From contig NW_022881603.1 in assembly GCF_003369915.1 (NCBI RefSeq), positions 27,959,522 through 28,023,521 of the forward strand: a stretch of 64,000 nt of DNA. Direction: 5' to 3'. Source of the DNA: Drosophila miranda (Eukaryota; Arthropoda; Insecta; Diptera; Drosophilidae). Under the pieces are notes generated by a model, which did not search any database, was not told the DNA's origin, and saw nothing but the letters and a program-made list of their open reading frames with translations. The translations under genes were made by a program, and so were the position numbers. Shown piece by piece: positions 1 to 10,055 of the stretch (its first letter is position 1; each line of letters starts with the position of its first letter).

Positions 1-60
1 CTGGGCTTCTGCCCCAAAAGTGGCACATGATGGTTCATTCGGGCCTTAAAACCGTATTAG
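1..60 (+). pseudogene. 3' end of MAIP1/Tim44-like gene, left-arm copy
   Basis: The first 60 bases encode the last 19 codons of the gene seen whole at 42222-42938. Here the codon TGT of the right copy is TGA (28-30), followed by the original TAG at 58-60, so this copy would lose its last ten residues. The rest of the gene lies outside the window. Whether the copy is otherwise functional cannot be seen. Confidence 0.75.
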
Positions 61-565
61 ACATTCGACTTGAGTGCGCTGGTACCCCGGTTACCGGTTT
101 TTCGATCGACTGCAGTCACGTCCCAGTTCAACGATCGCCCTCTGTCAGCAGCTTCAAATAATCATAACGTTGACGCCGCTCAAAATTCTACCTGCGATCA
201 CGTATATACATACATATGTACTCTCCACTGTTCGCAGTCGAAATAAACTGAAAATGCTCTGTTCTTCACGTTCCAATAATGTTCACCATACTGAACGCAC
301 TCCGGGGCAGACGGCTTCATTTATGGCCATGCCGTCAGTTGGCGCTCTCTTGCAACGAACGATTGGAGCGGCTCAGGCATGATCAGCGATCACCGATCAG
401 TAATCGGACATTTGTGTATAAGAACCTAAAAAAACCTTTCCTAATTTTGCCATGGCAGGGGAATTGTAATACAAAGCTCACCGAAAAGATATGATAGAAC
501 TGAAATCAGACTTGCGTAAAAGTTTTGTTCTTTAATTTTACTTTTACAAGAACATATAAAACGAA
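61..565. other. Non-coding flank between MAIP1-like gene and DINE-1
   Basis: No reading frame here looks like a gene. The stretch is AT-rich in part and is mirrored at 41720-42221. It contains a short ATAC/CATATG-rich run near 200-220. I see nothing else to annotate. Confidence 0.6.
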
Positions 566-2044
566 GGGGAACGTTGTGAGTTGCTGCGGAGACCGCAACT
601 CTACAGTTATACCCGATACTAAGTCAGTATGGCTCTCCTCCGGCAGACGCCGCTAATATTAAACGACACGACAAGGAGTGCGTGCGAGAGAGACAGAAAA
701 TCAGTCTGAGCGTGACGTCGGGTGCTGCGTAGCCAGTGCAAATTGAGTTGTTCCTTTTGGCTATAGAAATGATCTGATCTGATCCAGATTCAGCAATCTG
801 ATATATATGATCATTATCTATGATTCTGCGTTTTTAGTTTTCTCGTATCCTCAATATTGTGGATGCAACAGATTTTCGTCCTTTGTGGGGGCGGAAGGGG
901 GTGGGGCGAAATTTTGAGATATACGTTTTATAGTGAGATCTAACAGGAGTGCGGATACCAAATTTGGTTACTCTAGCCTTAATAGTCTCTGAGATTTGTG
1001 AATATCCCCAGATTTTCATCCTTTGCGGGGTGGAAGGGGGTGTGGCGAAATTTTGAAACAAACTCGTCTCGGTCCGATATATTAGGAGTGTGGATACCAA
1101 ATTTGGTTGCTCTAGCTTTTGTAGTCTCTGAGATCTAGGCGCTAATGTTTTACTCTAAGCAAAGCCGCCTATGCTACGTGTGTGTTAGAGAGAGAAAGGG
1201 CGAGAAAAAATGAAATTGTTTTCTTGATTCTGGCTATAATAATTATACGATCTGGTTCAGATTTTGCACTCTAGAAGATATAGCCATCTTCTACGATTCT
1301 GCGTTTTCTCGTATCGTCGAAATTATGGATGCCACAGATTTTCGCCCTTTGTGGGGGCGGAAGTGGGCGGGGCAAAGTTTTGAAATATTCTTGTAGCAGT
1401 GACATATCACAGAAGTCTGGTTCCAAAACATCGTTGCTCTCACTCTTATAGTCTTTGAGCACTAGGCGTTGCTCTAGCTTTTGTAGTCTCTGAGATCTAG
1501 GCGCTAATGTTTTTCTCTAAGCAAAGCCGCCTATGCTACGTGTGTGTTAGAGAGAGACAGGGCGAGAAAAAATAAAATTGTTTTCTTGATTCTGGCTATA
1601 ATAATAATACGATCCAATTCAGATTCCGCAGTCTTAAAGATATGGTCATTCTCTACAATTCTACGTTTTTGGTTTTCTCATATCTTTAAAATTGTGGATG
1701 CCACAGATTTTCGTCTTTTGTGGGGGCAGAAGTGGGCGGGGCAAAGTTTTGAAATATTCTTGTAGCAGTGACATATCACAGAAGTCTGGATCCGAAACAT
1801 CGTTGCTCTCGCTCTTATAGTCTTTGAGCACTAGGCGCTGAAGGGGACGGACAGACGGACAGACGGACGGACGGACGGACGGACGGACAGACAGACAGGG
1901 CTCAATTGACTCGGCTATTGATGCTGATCAAGCATATATATACTTCATGGGGTCGGAAACGATTCCTTCTGGACGTTACACACATCCATTTTCACCACAA
2001 ATCTAATATACCCCAATTCTCATTTTGAGTATCGGGTATAAAAA
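566..2044 (-). mobile_element. DINE-1/INE-1 (Helitron-like, non-autonomous), long form
   Basis: The element reads right to left: its head is at about 2044 and its tail near 566. Diagnostic parts are the 13-bp subterminal inverted repeat TATACCCGATACT present at both ends, a (GTCY)n core (about 1850-1895 on this strand as GACA/GACG), a conserved block matching the fly INE-1 consensus (ATAGCCGAGTCGAT and GACCCCAT on the element strand), and a terminal stem-loop around 581-601. Compared with the ~1.1-kb copies further right, it carries an additional ~360-bp internal module (about 1137-1470 repeated at 1497-1835). The same long form lies at the mirrored place in the right arm, so it predates the palindrome. 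It has no coding capacity. Ends are approximate. Confidence 0.85.
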
Positions 2045-3399
2045 ACCCCTTGTTGATGGCCAGGGACGTGCCACACACACACACACACACGCACGCGCAT
2101 GCAGCATGGGGAAAAGGACCAAAAGACCAAAAATGGAAGTGAAACTACATGGTAGCGACTTTTTGTGCGCTCCTTGGAAGCCCACTGCCATACGAAATGC
2201 GCTTCTGGTCTCATGTGTCTTTTTATGTCATCTCTTTTGTTGCTCCGCTCTCGTTGTCCACAAATTAAGGTTTTTCATCAGGTTTAGCTCTCGTTTTGGT
2301 GCTGTTTTGCAGGGACCATGACTTTTGTTGTTAATTAAAGTTAGGCCAAAAAGGAGCAGGACCTCTCTCTCTCCCTCTGTCGAGTGCTCATTAAAATTGA
2401 AATGCGTGTTCGGGTGTGTCGGGCTCCTGCAGGTCCAGCCACCAGGTGGATAAAGTTTCGGCTTGATTCAACAGCAATTCGATTGATAAATTTATAGATT
2501 GGTGGGGTAGGGAGTACTTAATAAGTATACATTTCGTGTCCATTGTTTGGTGTTCACTTGACCCGAAAGTTTACCATAAAATTGAGCTTTTAGCCAGGTT
2601 TCTCCAATGCCCAAAGTGTTTGCCACACATTTCTTTGCAACTTCAAGAGCAGATGGATAAAGTGCCATTCTGTGTGTTTTCCGAACAATTTGAAATTAGA
2701 ATTTGTAAAGCAAACTGAAAGTCTCACAACAAACTCTTTGCGGGGATCCAAACTACCAGTGTCATTTGTACTGGATGTCCTCCTGCTGTCCTGTACAACG
2801 GGACTTGTACTATTGTCCCGAATCAGGGCAATTGCAGCGCTTTAAAGTGCACCACAGCAGGCCACATAAATAAATGCTTGCACATTTACTTTGCCCCGCC
2901 ATGCCAGAGATCCCTCTGCCAAGGTCCTTCCCTTCCCGCCTCCAGCATGTTCCGGGTGTTGTGTACGCTTCGGTTCCTGCTCTCAGCACGTCCATAACTC
3001 AACTCTGGCGTGGGAGGTGTTTCTGCTGTATGCCAGACGCTTTATTTACTTGCAATTTGAAACGGACTCCACTGCAATTCCGATACAAATCCCGAGCAAC
3101 TTCTTCGCTCGGATTCTGCACTGTTCCGCCTGTGATTCGCCATTCTCTGGAGAGACATTGCCATAACTTTATATATTGTAATGGCAATGAAATTGGATAA
3201 ATTTCAGCAGCACACATCACCGGGGAACGAGAACACTTACCTACCCAAAAGGACAGACGATTCTGAGTCAAGTCCAAGCCCATTGCACCCATTAGATGAT
3301 GGAGGAAGGGACCTCCCTCTTATAGAAACATCGAAATAACCTATAGAAAATAGATCATATATCGCTGTTGCAAACAACTTCCATAGAGAACGATGGATT
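2045..3399. other. Non-coding arm sequence
   Basis: No gene-like frame. It holds a CA/CG dinucleotide run (about 2072-2094) and T-rich and CT-rich tracts, and is mirrored at about 38900-40256 with small indels. Nothing functional is recognised. Confidence 0.6.
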
Positions 3400-3561
3400 G
3401 ACAGACCGCTGTTTTTTTTTTTTTTTTTTTATTGTGAAAACAATTTATATTTATAAAATAACAATTATGGCTGGGAAGGGGGGTGGAGGGGTGGGTCCGC
3501 TCCCGCGGGACTGCCGCTAGGCATTACTTCGCGGTGCGGGCTGTGGGGTCATCCTTCTGGC

Positions 3562-6504
3562 TTAGTTTGTCCGGCTTCGCTCCAGCCTGCGCAGCTCCTT
3601 GATCACGCTTGCTGCCATGTAGGCGACCGCGTTCCAAGATTGCTCATCGGCTAGCATCTGGTCGGTGAGGGTGTCCACACTCACTTCTGCAAGCGTCTCC
3701 CCTAGCCTCGTTCGTTCTTGCGAGAAGCGGGGGCATACAAAGAAGACGTGCTCTGCATCCTCGTCGACTCCAGGCCCGCAGCAGCTGCAATACGGGTCGT
3801 CAGCATGCCTAAAGCGATGCAGGTACTGCTTGAAGCAGCCATGCCCCGTCAGCAGTTGGCCCAAATAATGGTCCATTTGGCCGTGCCTTCTTCGCAGCCA
3901 TGGGCTAAGCTGGGGAAGGAGACGTCTGGTCCACCTCCCTTTTGCCGCTTGGTCCCAGCGCCGTTGCCACTGGGCTATAGTGCGCTCTCGCCGCTCGCTG
4001 GCTACCTCCACTCCGCTCTGCCGCTCAGCTGCCAGGAGATCCAGTGGAACCATGCCTGCCACAATAAGTGCGGCGTCTTCAGACACCGTCCGGAAGCAGC
4101 ATGTAACCCTCAGGGCACAGCGTCGGTATGCGCTTCTGCAGTCTCTGCTGTATGTGTAAACCATCATTGCTGGTGCCCACACTGCTGATCCATATAAGAT
4201 TATGGAGGTGACCACCCCAGCGATGAGCTGCCTGCTACGCTGCCGTGGTCCCCCTGTATTGGCCATCATCCTGCTTATGGCCGCCGTAGCTGCAGTCGCT
4301 TTTGCGCTGGCGTATTCCAGGTGGGCCTTGAAGTTCAGCCTCTGGTCCATCATTACCCCTAGGTACTTTAGCGCAGGCTTGGTCCTGATGATCGTGCTAC
4401 CGACTCTCACGCATGCCTGCTCGACCTTTTTTCTGCTGCTCATTAGCACAGCCTCCGTCTTCTTCTCCGCCAGTGCTAGCCCGTTGGCTGCGAGCCAGGC
4501 CACTATCATCCCGACTGCTACGTTGGTTTTCTCCTCTAAGTCTCTTACGTGTTTCGACACTGTCACCAGTGCTATGTCGTCGGCGAAGCCCACCAGGGTG
4601 CACCCTTCCGGTAATGTAAGCCGCAGGATATCGTCATACATCACGTTCCACAGTATCGGCCCTAGGACCGAGCCCTGTGGGACGCCTCCGGTGATTTGGT
4701 GATGTTCTGCTCCTTCTTCCGTGTCGTAGATCAGGACGCGGTCCGTGAAATAGCTTCGCAGAGTCCGTGTGATTTGCTCAGATATACCCCTCCTGGTCAG
4801 GGCCTCTAGGATGCTCTTCCAGCTGGCAGAGTTGAAGGCGTTTCGTACGTCTAGTGTACATACTAGGCAGTACTTTTTGTCGCCTCCAGCCCATCGCGTT
4901 CCTGCCATGGCTTCCCTGGCAAGGTTTGTCACCATCTCGATGGCGTCAGTGGTGCTCCTCTGCTTGCGGAACCCGAATTGGAGGTCGGAAAGTCCGCGAC
5001 GCTCAGCCAGTTCCGCCTCCAGTCGGTTACATACCATCCTCTCGAAAATCTTGCCCATGGTATCCAGCATGCACAGCGGCCGGTATGACGATGGGTCGTT
5101 GAGCTCTTTGCCTGGCTTGGGTATCAGAACCAGCCTTTGCCGTTTCCATGCTCGTGGGACTGTCCGCTCCGCTAGGCACTGGGTGTACATTGTGGCGAAT
5201 GCTTCCGGATGGGCTCTAATTATGCATTTTAGTGCTGCATTAGGGACTCCATCTGGACCTGCCGCTTTCCCGATCTTCAGCTTACCCGTGGCCTCCAGTA
5301 CTTCTCTGGCAGTGATGATGGTGGTGGTGTCCCTCAGGCTAGCTCCTTCTAGCCTAGCTTCCTCTTGTAAGGGTGGTTGTCCAGGGAATAGGGTGCCGAC
5401 TATCTTTCTCATATGCACCGGATCCTTGGGCATAGGCTGTCTGTTTAATCTCCCCATGACTAGTTTGTATGCTCCACCAAAAGGTTCCGCATCGGCCGCA
5501 TCGCAGAGCTCCTTGAAGCATTTGAGTTTGCTGCTTCTGATGGCCTCCTTCAGCTCTTTTCTTTTGGCCTTGAATGCCGCGCCATTTCTGCCAAATTGGG
5601 CGGAGCCTCTTGCTCGCTGGTAGGCACGCCGAGCTGCGCAGCACTCCCTCCTGGCCTTGGCAATGTGCTCATTCCACCACGGTACTGGCCGGTGCCTGCT
5701 TCCTCCGATCTTTCTTTTTTTCATGGCTGCATCACAGGCCGCTTTGACGGTCCTGTAAACGGCAAGCGCGGATGCTTCAGCATCCCCGGCGGCGCTTAGG
5801 TTTTCTGCTGCCGAGAGGAGCGCGGCTCTGCTCAGGCTTTCCTCCTTGTACCCGGCCTGGAGCGCCCGCTGTATCCTTGTTGTGTTCCTGGGTGCAAAGG
5901 TTTCCGTCATTACGGCTAAGTGGTCACTATGGGTGTAAGCACTCAGCACTTGCCACTTCGCGTGGCGTGCGAGCTCTGGGCTTGCAAAGGTGAGGTCTAT
6001 AATAGACTCCCGCCCTGCTTTGCTGAACGTTGGTGTGGTTCCTGTGTTGAGGAGACAGACGTTCAGGCTTGCAAACTCGTCCAGGAGCGATGTCCCACGG
6101 GGTGTGTTCTTGGCGCTGCCCCAAGTCGTGGCCCAGGCGTTAAAGTCGCCCGCTATCAGGACCGGCGATTTGCCTCGTGCGTCGTTAGCGATGTTGCTGA
6201 TGATCGCCTCATACTCCTGCTGCGTGAACCTCGGTGCTATGTAGCAGCTGTAGACAAAAGTGCCGCTGTGCTTAGCTCTCACACATCCCACTCTGGATGC
6301 TCTGTGGGTAAGCTGGCCTGGTTGTGGGCCACAGCTCCAGATTGCTGCTCCTCCGTCTGAGCTTTGCTGCCAGACTCCTTCGTGTTTTTTGCCGTACGGC
6401 TCGCTGAGTAGCGCTATGTCGATCTTCTGCTCCAGGACTGTTTGCGTCAACAGATCCTGAGCAGCTCGGCAGTGGTTTAGGTTGAGCTGCAGGAGCTTAA
6501 CCAT
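3562..6504 (-). CDS. R1-clade LINE ORF2: endonuclease-reverse transcriptase
   Basis: An uninterrupted 980-residue protein that nicks target DNA and primes reverse transcription of the element RNA. Order of domains: apurinic-like endonuclease (about 1-220, with LNLNHCRAAQDLL near residue 5, SEPYG, GDFNAWATTWGS near 120 and YTHSDHLAV near 190), reverse transcriptase (about 370-730, with KAAGPDGVPN, the GVPQGSVLGP motif and the catalytic FADD at 640-643), and a C-terminal CCHC (C906, C909, H919, C924) typical of R1-clade elements. No RNase H domain is seen. The ATG chosen overlaps the ORF1 stop (ATGGTTAA), an arrangement common in this clade that suggests coupled translation. The full open frame implies a recent insertion. 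Confidence 0.92.
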   Translation of the reverse strand: MVKLLQLNLNHCRAAQDLLTQTVLEQKIDIALLSEPYGKKHEGVWQQSSDGGAAIWSCGPQPGQLTHRASRVGCVRAKHSGTFVYSCYIAPRFTQQEYEAIISNIANDARGKSPVLIAGDFNAWATTWGSAKNTPRGTSLLDEFASLNVCLLNTGTTPTFSKAGRESIIDLTFASPELARHAKWQVLSAYTHSDHLAVMTETFAPRNTTRIQRALQAGYKEESLSRAALLSAAENLSAAGDAEASALAVYRTVKAACDAAMKKRKIGGSRHRPVPWWNEHIAKARRECCAARRAYQRARGSAQFGRNGAAFKAKRKELKEAIRSSKLKCFKELCDAADAEPFGGAYKLVMGRLNRQPMPKDPVHMRKIVGTLFPGQPPLQEEARLEGASLRDTTTIITAREVLEATGKLKIGKAAGPDGVPNAALKCIIRAHPEAFATMYTQCLAERTVPRAWKRQRLVLIPKPGKELNDPSSYRPLCMLDTMGKIFERMVCNRLEAELAERRGLSDLQFGFRKQRSTTDAIEMVTNLAREAMAGTRWAGGDKKYCLVCTLDVRNAFNSASWKSILEALTRRGISEQITRTLRSYFTDRVLIYDTEEGAEHHQITGGVPQGSVLGPILWNVMYDDILRLTLPEGCTLVGFADDIALVTVSKHVRDLEEKTNVAVGMIVAWLAANGLALAEKKTEAVLMSSRKKVEQACVRVGSTIIRTKPALKYLGVMMDQRLNFKAHLEYASAKATAATAAISRMMANTGGPRQRSRQLIAGVVTSIILYGSAVWAPAMMVYTYSRDCRSAYRRCALRVTCCFRTVSEDAALIVAGMVPLDLLAAERQSGVEVASERRERTIAQWQRRWDQAAKGRWTRRLLPQLSPWLRRRHGQMDHYLGQLLTGHGCFKQYLHRFRHADDPYCSCCGPGVDEDAEHVFFVCPRFSQERTRLGETLAEVSVDTLTDQMLADEQSWNAVAYMAASVIKELRRLERSRTN

Positions 6505-7790
6505 CAACCAGTTTTGCTAGTGCCTTCTTATACTCAGGGCAGCTGCGACTGAGGGCCGAGTGGGCTGCTGAGCGGACGTCTCCTGGCTTGCCAGCGCATA
6601 GTATGCACATAGGCGGGTTGTTGCACTGGTTGTGCTTGTGCATGCATTGCTTGACACAGGCCGCTTGGATCTGCACCTGGCTGCAGTGTGTCCATAGGCC
6701 ATGCACTTGAAGCAGCGGGTTGGCGCAATCCGTTGCCGCACGCGGCAGACAACCCAGCCGATTCGAACTTTTCCGAGCTCCAGGAGCTTCTTTGCGAGTG
6801 CGGGCTGAAGGTTCAGCGTAGCTACCTGCGTTGCGCCATATGCTTTCCGCATGTACGGCACTGCTCCTTGTGTTAAGTCGCCGTCGATCGCTGCAGCTAT
6901 GGCCTCACATACCTCGTCGCCTGTCGTGAGCTCGTCTATGTTGAGTACCTCAACCGCGACTGTCTCCTGCATGGCCTTCACGGCTGCCTTGTCCCCAAGC
7001 GCTGCCTGGATGGCCATCTGCAGCTCCTGGGTGGCGGGGTCTGAGGATTGTTGCATCCTTAGAAGCAGCTCGCCCGAGGCTGTCTTCCTGATGCCCTGAA
7101 CCTTGTTTTTGAGGCTCTGGAGTGTTGGTGCTGCCTTCACCAGTTTGAGGATGTCGGCGTATGATGCCTCCTCGGTGCATTTGACCAGCACTGCGTCTGG
7201 TCGGCCTCGTCTGCTTGCGTTTCGCACGCCTGCCTCTCACCTCACTCCACTTCTGTGTAGGGTTGGTGTCTTCCGCCTTGCCGCACTGCATCTTGGTTTC
7301 CTCTTGTCGAGTGGCGTCAGCTTGGTGTCCTTGCCTGGGCCTTCCGCGCGCGCTCTTCTCCTCAGTTCGGGGTGTTGCCTCGCTCTTGTGGGCTCCTGAT
7401 GCCGTTTGGGTCGCCTTAGTCGCACTGGGCCTGGTCATCCTGGGTAGGGGGCCAGTTGGGCCTGCAGTGTGATCATGGCACTGGCATCCTCCTGGCGCTG
7501 CCCTTTTTTCCTCTGGCGCCTGCAGATGGGATTTGGCTTCCACTTGCAACTCCTTCATGCGAGCTACCATCTTCTTGATGGCCATGTTGATCGACCTCTG
7601 GCCCTTCTCGTTCATCTGGTAGAGTAGGTCGGCGACTTTTGCGCCAATCTCGTCTATGTCCTGTAAGCAGTTCCTGCTTCGCTTGGGGGGGGTTTTTCTC
7701 CCGCTACTCGATGGTGTAGGGGGGTCCCTCGGCCTCTTCAGAGTATCAGTGCCCTTGCCGCCGTCCTGCGTAGCCTCAAGTGATCCCGCC
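6497..7790 (-). pseudogene. R1-clade LINE ORF1: gag-like nucleic-acid-binding protein, frame-broken
   Basis: Gag-like ORF1 upstream of ORF2. The central part (about 6670-7227) holds the conserved RGRPDAVLVK start of the R1-type gag core and one zinc knuckle (RCFKCMAYGHTAARC). The last knuckle region (CILCAGKPGD, ending LVDG) is in a different frame, as is the N-terminal part (about 7228-7790, Lys/Arg/Glu-rich, coiled-coil-like). At least two frame changes are needed to read through (near 7225 and 6650), so ORF1 is defective even though ORF2 is intact. No clear initiating ATG is seen upstream of about 7615; the frame is open back to about 7790. Confidence 0.75.
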
Positions 7791-7895
7791 TAGGAGTTAG
7801 GCAGTACCTTCCCTCAGGTGCGGTCGCTGACAGAAGCTAGCTGCTGTGGGCGCAGTTATCTTCCGCAGCGGGCTCTGTCGAGGGCTGGATGCTTT

Positions 7896-8003
7896 GGCAC
7901 CTAGTGCCCCTTCACCGCACTGCAGTCGATCAGCTGGTTAGTGGCCTGCACTATCCAGCCCTGGTACCCCAGTCGATCAGCTGCGAGGCCTGGAGTGAAG
8001 AAG
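7896..8003 (-). repeat. 108-bp segment of LINE 5' UTR, repeated at 8526-8633
   Basis: This part of the R1 LINE 5' region recurs in direct orientation at 8526-8633 with one mismatch. It contains the 14-mer CAGTCGATCAGCTG twice. It is the source-like copy, because it lies inside the element. Confidence 0.85.
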
Positions 8004-8362
8004 AAGAACGGGAGAACCGGCCCAAAGGAGAGAAAGGATGAAAAAAGGTGGGAATCTCCAAGTGACGAGTGAAAAGCGCCGTCCAAAGCACTCATGGTGG
8101 GCCCCAGCGCCCCTGCCCCCTTTGGGTGACCGTGGAAGTGCAACGCGCAGCCCGGATCAGAAGCCAGTCGGGGTGAGACTCGATCCTCCCAGGTGAGCAC
8201 GCGGTGTCAGCAAGAGCTTGAGCTAATTTCGGGTATTTTTTTCCAGGTATCTTTCGCGATTTGTCTGTGTCTTGCAGAGCAGCTGGTTGGCGCGTCCGCA
8301 CTCGAAAAATTCGCGGGTGACTTTTTTTATTTTTTTTTTTTTTTTTTTTTGACAGACCGCTG

Positions 8363-9720
8363 TGTAATCGAGACATTGCCGTCCCTGACGAGCAGCCGCA
8401 GTCGCAGCTGGAGTGGACTATGCCATGACAATGGTCCAAGTGCGGCAGCGGCATTCGGTCCATTTTCTGGGCAGTTAGCAAAATGTCACGTAGCAAAATG
8501 CGACAGCGTGGTCAACATAATGAATGGCACCTAGTGCCCCTTCACCGCACTGCAGTCGATCAGCTGGTTAGTGGCCTGCACTATCCAGCCCTGGTACCCC
8601 AGTCGATCAGCTGCGAAGCCTGGAGTGAAGAAGCCAGTGCGAAGAGTGTACCAACAGCAAGAGCAGAATCAGCAGCAGCAGCAGCAAAGAGAGCAGGTGC
8701 CCATGCCCGTGTTCGTCCTGCCCCTCCGTGATATTCGTGCTTACCGTGCTATCCGCTCCAACACATGCACCCCGGGAGTTCATGTCTGGCGTCTATTGAT
8801 TGCTTTGGCGGAGACTATTGCAATAACCTTTCTTCATGTCGGGCCCAAACAGGCGTTGTGCTAAACCAAATGTCACGACATCTCCGCTCGGTCTCCGCTC
8901 GGTCTGGCCCGGCTTTGGAAGAGGGACAAAGGAACACAGGGAGACAGGGAGACACAGTTGCCTCCAAAAAATGTGTCGATGCACGTGACATTTTCAGTTG
9001 CAATTTGCAATCTGATTTTGTTCCCCAAAACGGCTGCAATGCCCCCCCTCAAAGGCATTGCGATGCCAAGTTTCAGTTTGCTGGCTGCATAAGTTCAAGG
9101 ATCAAATTGATTCCCCCGGATGGCAGCAGGTGTGAGACGGTAACTGGCGTGTGGCACCGCCCCAACCCCCCCTCCGAGTCCGAGTGTGGCCAGGCGAGGC
9201 GTCTTCACATTGTTACTCTTGACCAATTCGGATTGCAATTACACACCTGACTGTTCCCCCCATCGAACATGACTTTGATAGTGTCTCAGTGTAGCCGGGG
9301 CCAAAAGTGGCCCAGCAACGATTTCGTTTTCCAATCTTCTCCTTGTGCGCCCCACTCTCGGGATTACTAGAGCGGGTACTGAGGCTGTGCCTGGCTTTTA
9401 GCTCCTGTAGCCCAACTTCTGGGTAGATGTTTATTAGTATCGTTTCATTCTTCATTAACATTTCTCTATGGCCTGGACTCACTTATATCTTACCTGCTTA
9501 CCTGTTCCTCTTAAGTAGCTCATTTGATGGACCTTCACTAGAGTGTTTGGTGTCAGTCCTCTACACCATTTGTTGGACAGTGGTTTATTGATTGGCAGAC
9601 TTGGAAAAAAAACCCTTCAAGAAGGCTTAGAGAAGATTGTCTGACAGGGTACAACAGTATTTCATCGATTCGATATTGAGTAAACGTGTTCCAGTGCCAG
9701 CTAAAATCCGGAATACAAAG
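8363..9720. other. Non-coding arm sequence
   Basis: Apart from the 108-bp LINE fragment and a CAG-type microsatellite near 8667-8695 this stretch has no feature I can support. It is mirrored at about 37597-38890. Short frames here are not supported by any recognisable product. Confidence 0.55.
8526..8633 (-). mobile_element. Second, isolated 108-bp fragment of the LINE 5' UTR
   Basis: A copy of 7896-8003 lies outside the LINE, 164 bp beyond its target-site duplication. At the mirrored place in the right arm (about 38700-38715) there is instead a short host sequence of about 10 bp, so the fragment replaced or displaced host bases in the left arm only. It has no poly-A tail and no obvious target-site duplication. 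Confidence 0.8.
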
Positions 9721-10055
9721 ATGCCTGCTGATTTGTAAGTGACTTAAGGGGATTAACCATTTGGGCAGCTTATGCGTCGCTTACCTCCGTGCACAGTCTT
9801 TCGCTGCTCAACAGCCGCGACTCTTCGCTAATCTCCTCGAACAATCCCATCATCAATGATCTGGTAAAGCCCATGAGCCTGGAGCTGAGCACCGCCGTGC
9901 AGTTGATCGTCAAGACGCGACGCCAGCGAATGCAGGAGCTGTTCGACCAGGAGTACGAGTGGGAGCAAGAGGAACTGTCTCGCCTGGGACTGAGTCGTAT
10001 CAATGACACTTACAACTGCTGCACTCCCGATGGATTGCGCAAGGTTAAGCTATAG
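9721..10055 (+). CDS. CFAP141-like small protein, left copy (intact)
   Basis: A two-exon gene: 9721-9734 (MPAD plus two bases) and 9797-10055, with a 62-bp intron (GTAAGT to CAG), giving 90 residues. The frame joins in phase across the intron. The core motif RRQRMQELFDQEYEWEQEE followed by LSRLGL resembles the C-terminal motif of CFAP141 (C1orf189), a ~100-residue microtubule-inner protein of motile cilia and sperm flagella; length fits. That assignment is from memory of the family and is moderate. If right, the gene would act in the sperm axoneme, notable for a probable Y-linked copy. The right-arm copy has a nonsense codon where this one has AAG (Lys). Promoter not identified. Confidence 0.65.

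Larger units (their letters stand above)
3412..8350 (-). mobile_element. R1-clade LINE, left arm only, 5' region long and ORF2 intact
   Basis: A 4.9-kb non-LTR retrotransposon in minus orientation, ending in a poly-A tail (poly-T at 3412-3430). It is bounded by a 12-bp target-site duplication GACAGACCGCTG (3400-3411 and 8351-8362). The right arm holds the empty site with a single copy, so the insertion is younger than the palindrome or was lost there. It carries a gag-like ORF1 (broken) and an intact EN-RT ORF2 whose start overlaps the ORF1 stop by 8 nt. An A-rich run also sits at the 5' end (about 8323-8350), which is unusual. The 5' UTR (about 7790-8322) has no ORF. R1 clade is inferred from the EN start (LNLNHCRAAQDLL), lack of RNase H and a C-terminal CCHC; I cannot name the family. 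Confidence 0.9.

Noticed and set aside
1855-1900. GACA/GACG repeats as a satellite or CRISPR-like array
   Set aside because: This is the (GTCY)n core of a DINE-1 element, seen in all five copies with the same neighbours.
3411-3430. Poly-T run as a terminator-like signal
   Set aside because: It is the reversed poly-A tail of the minus-strand LINE, next to its target-site duplication.
4202-5623. Plus-strand open frames across the LINE ORF2 as host genes
   Set aside because: They are antisense to the intact EN-RT frame and show no recognisable domain.
3412-8350. LOA-clade assignment of the left-arm LINE
   Set aside because: No RNase H domain is visible after the reverse transcriptase and the C-terminal CCHC fits the R1 clade better.
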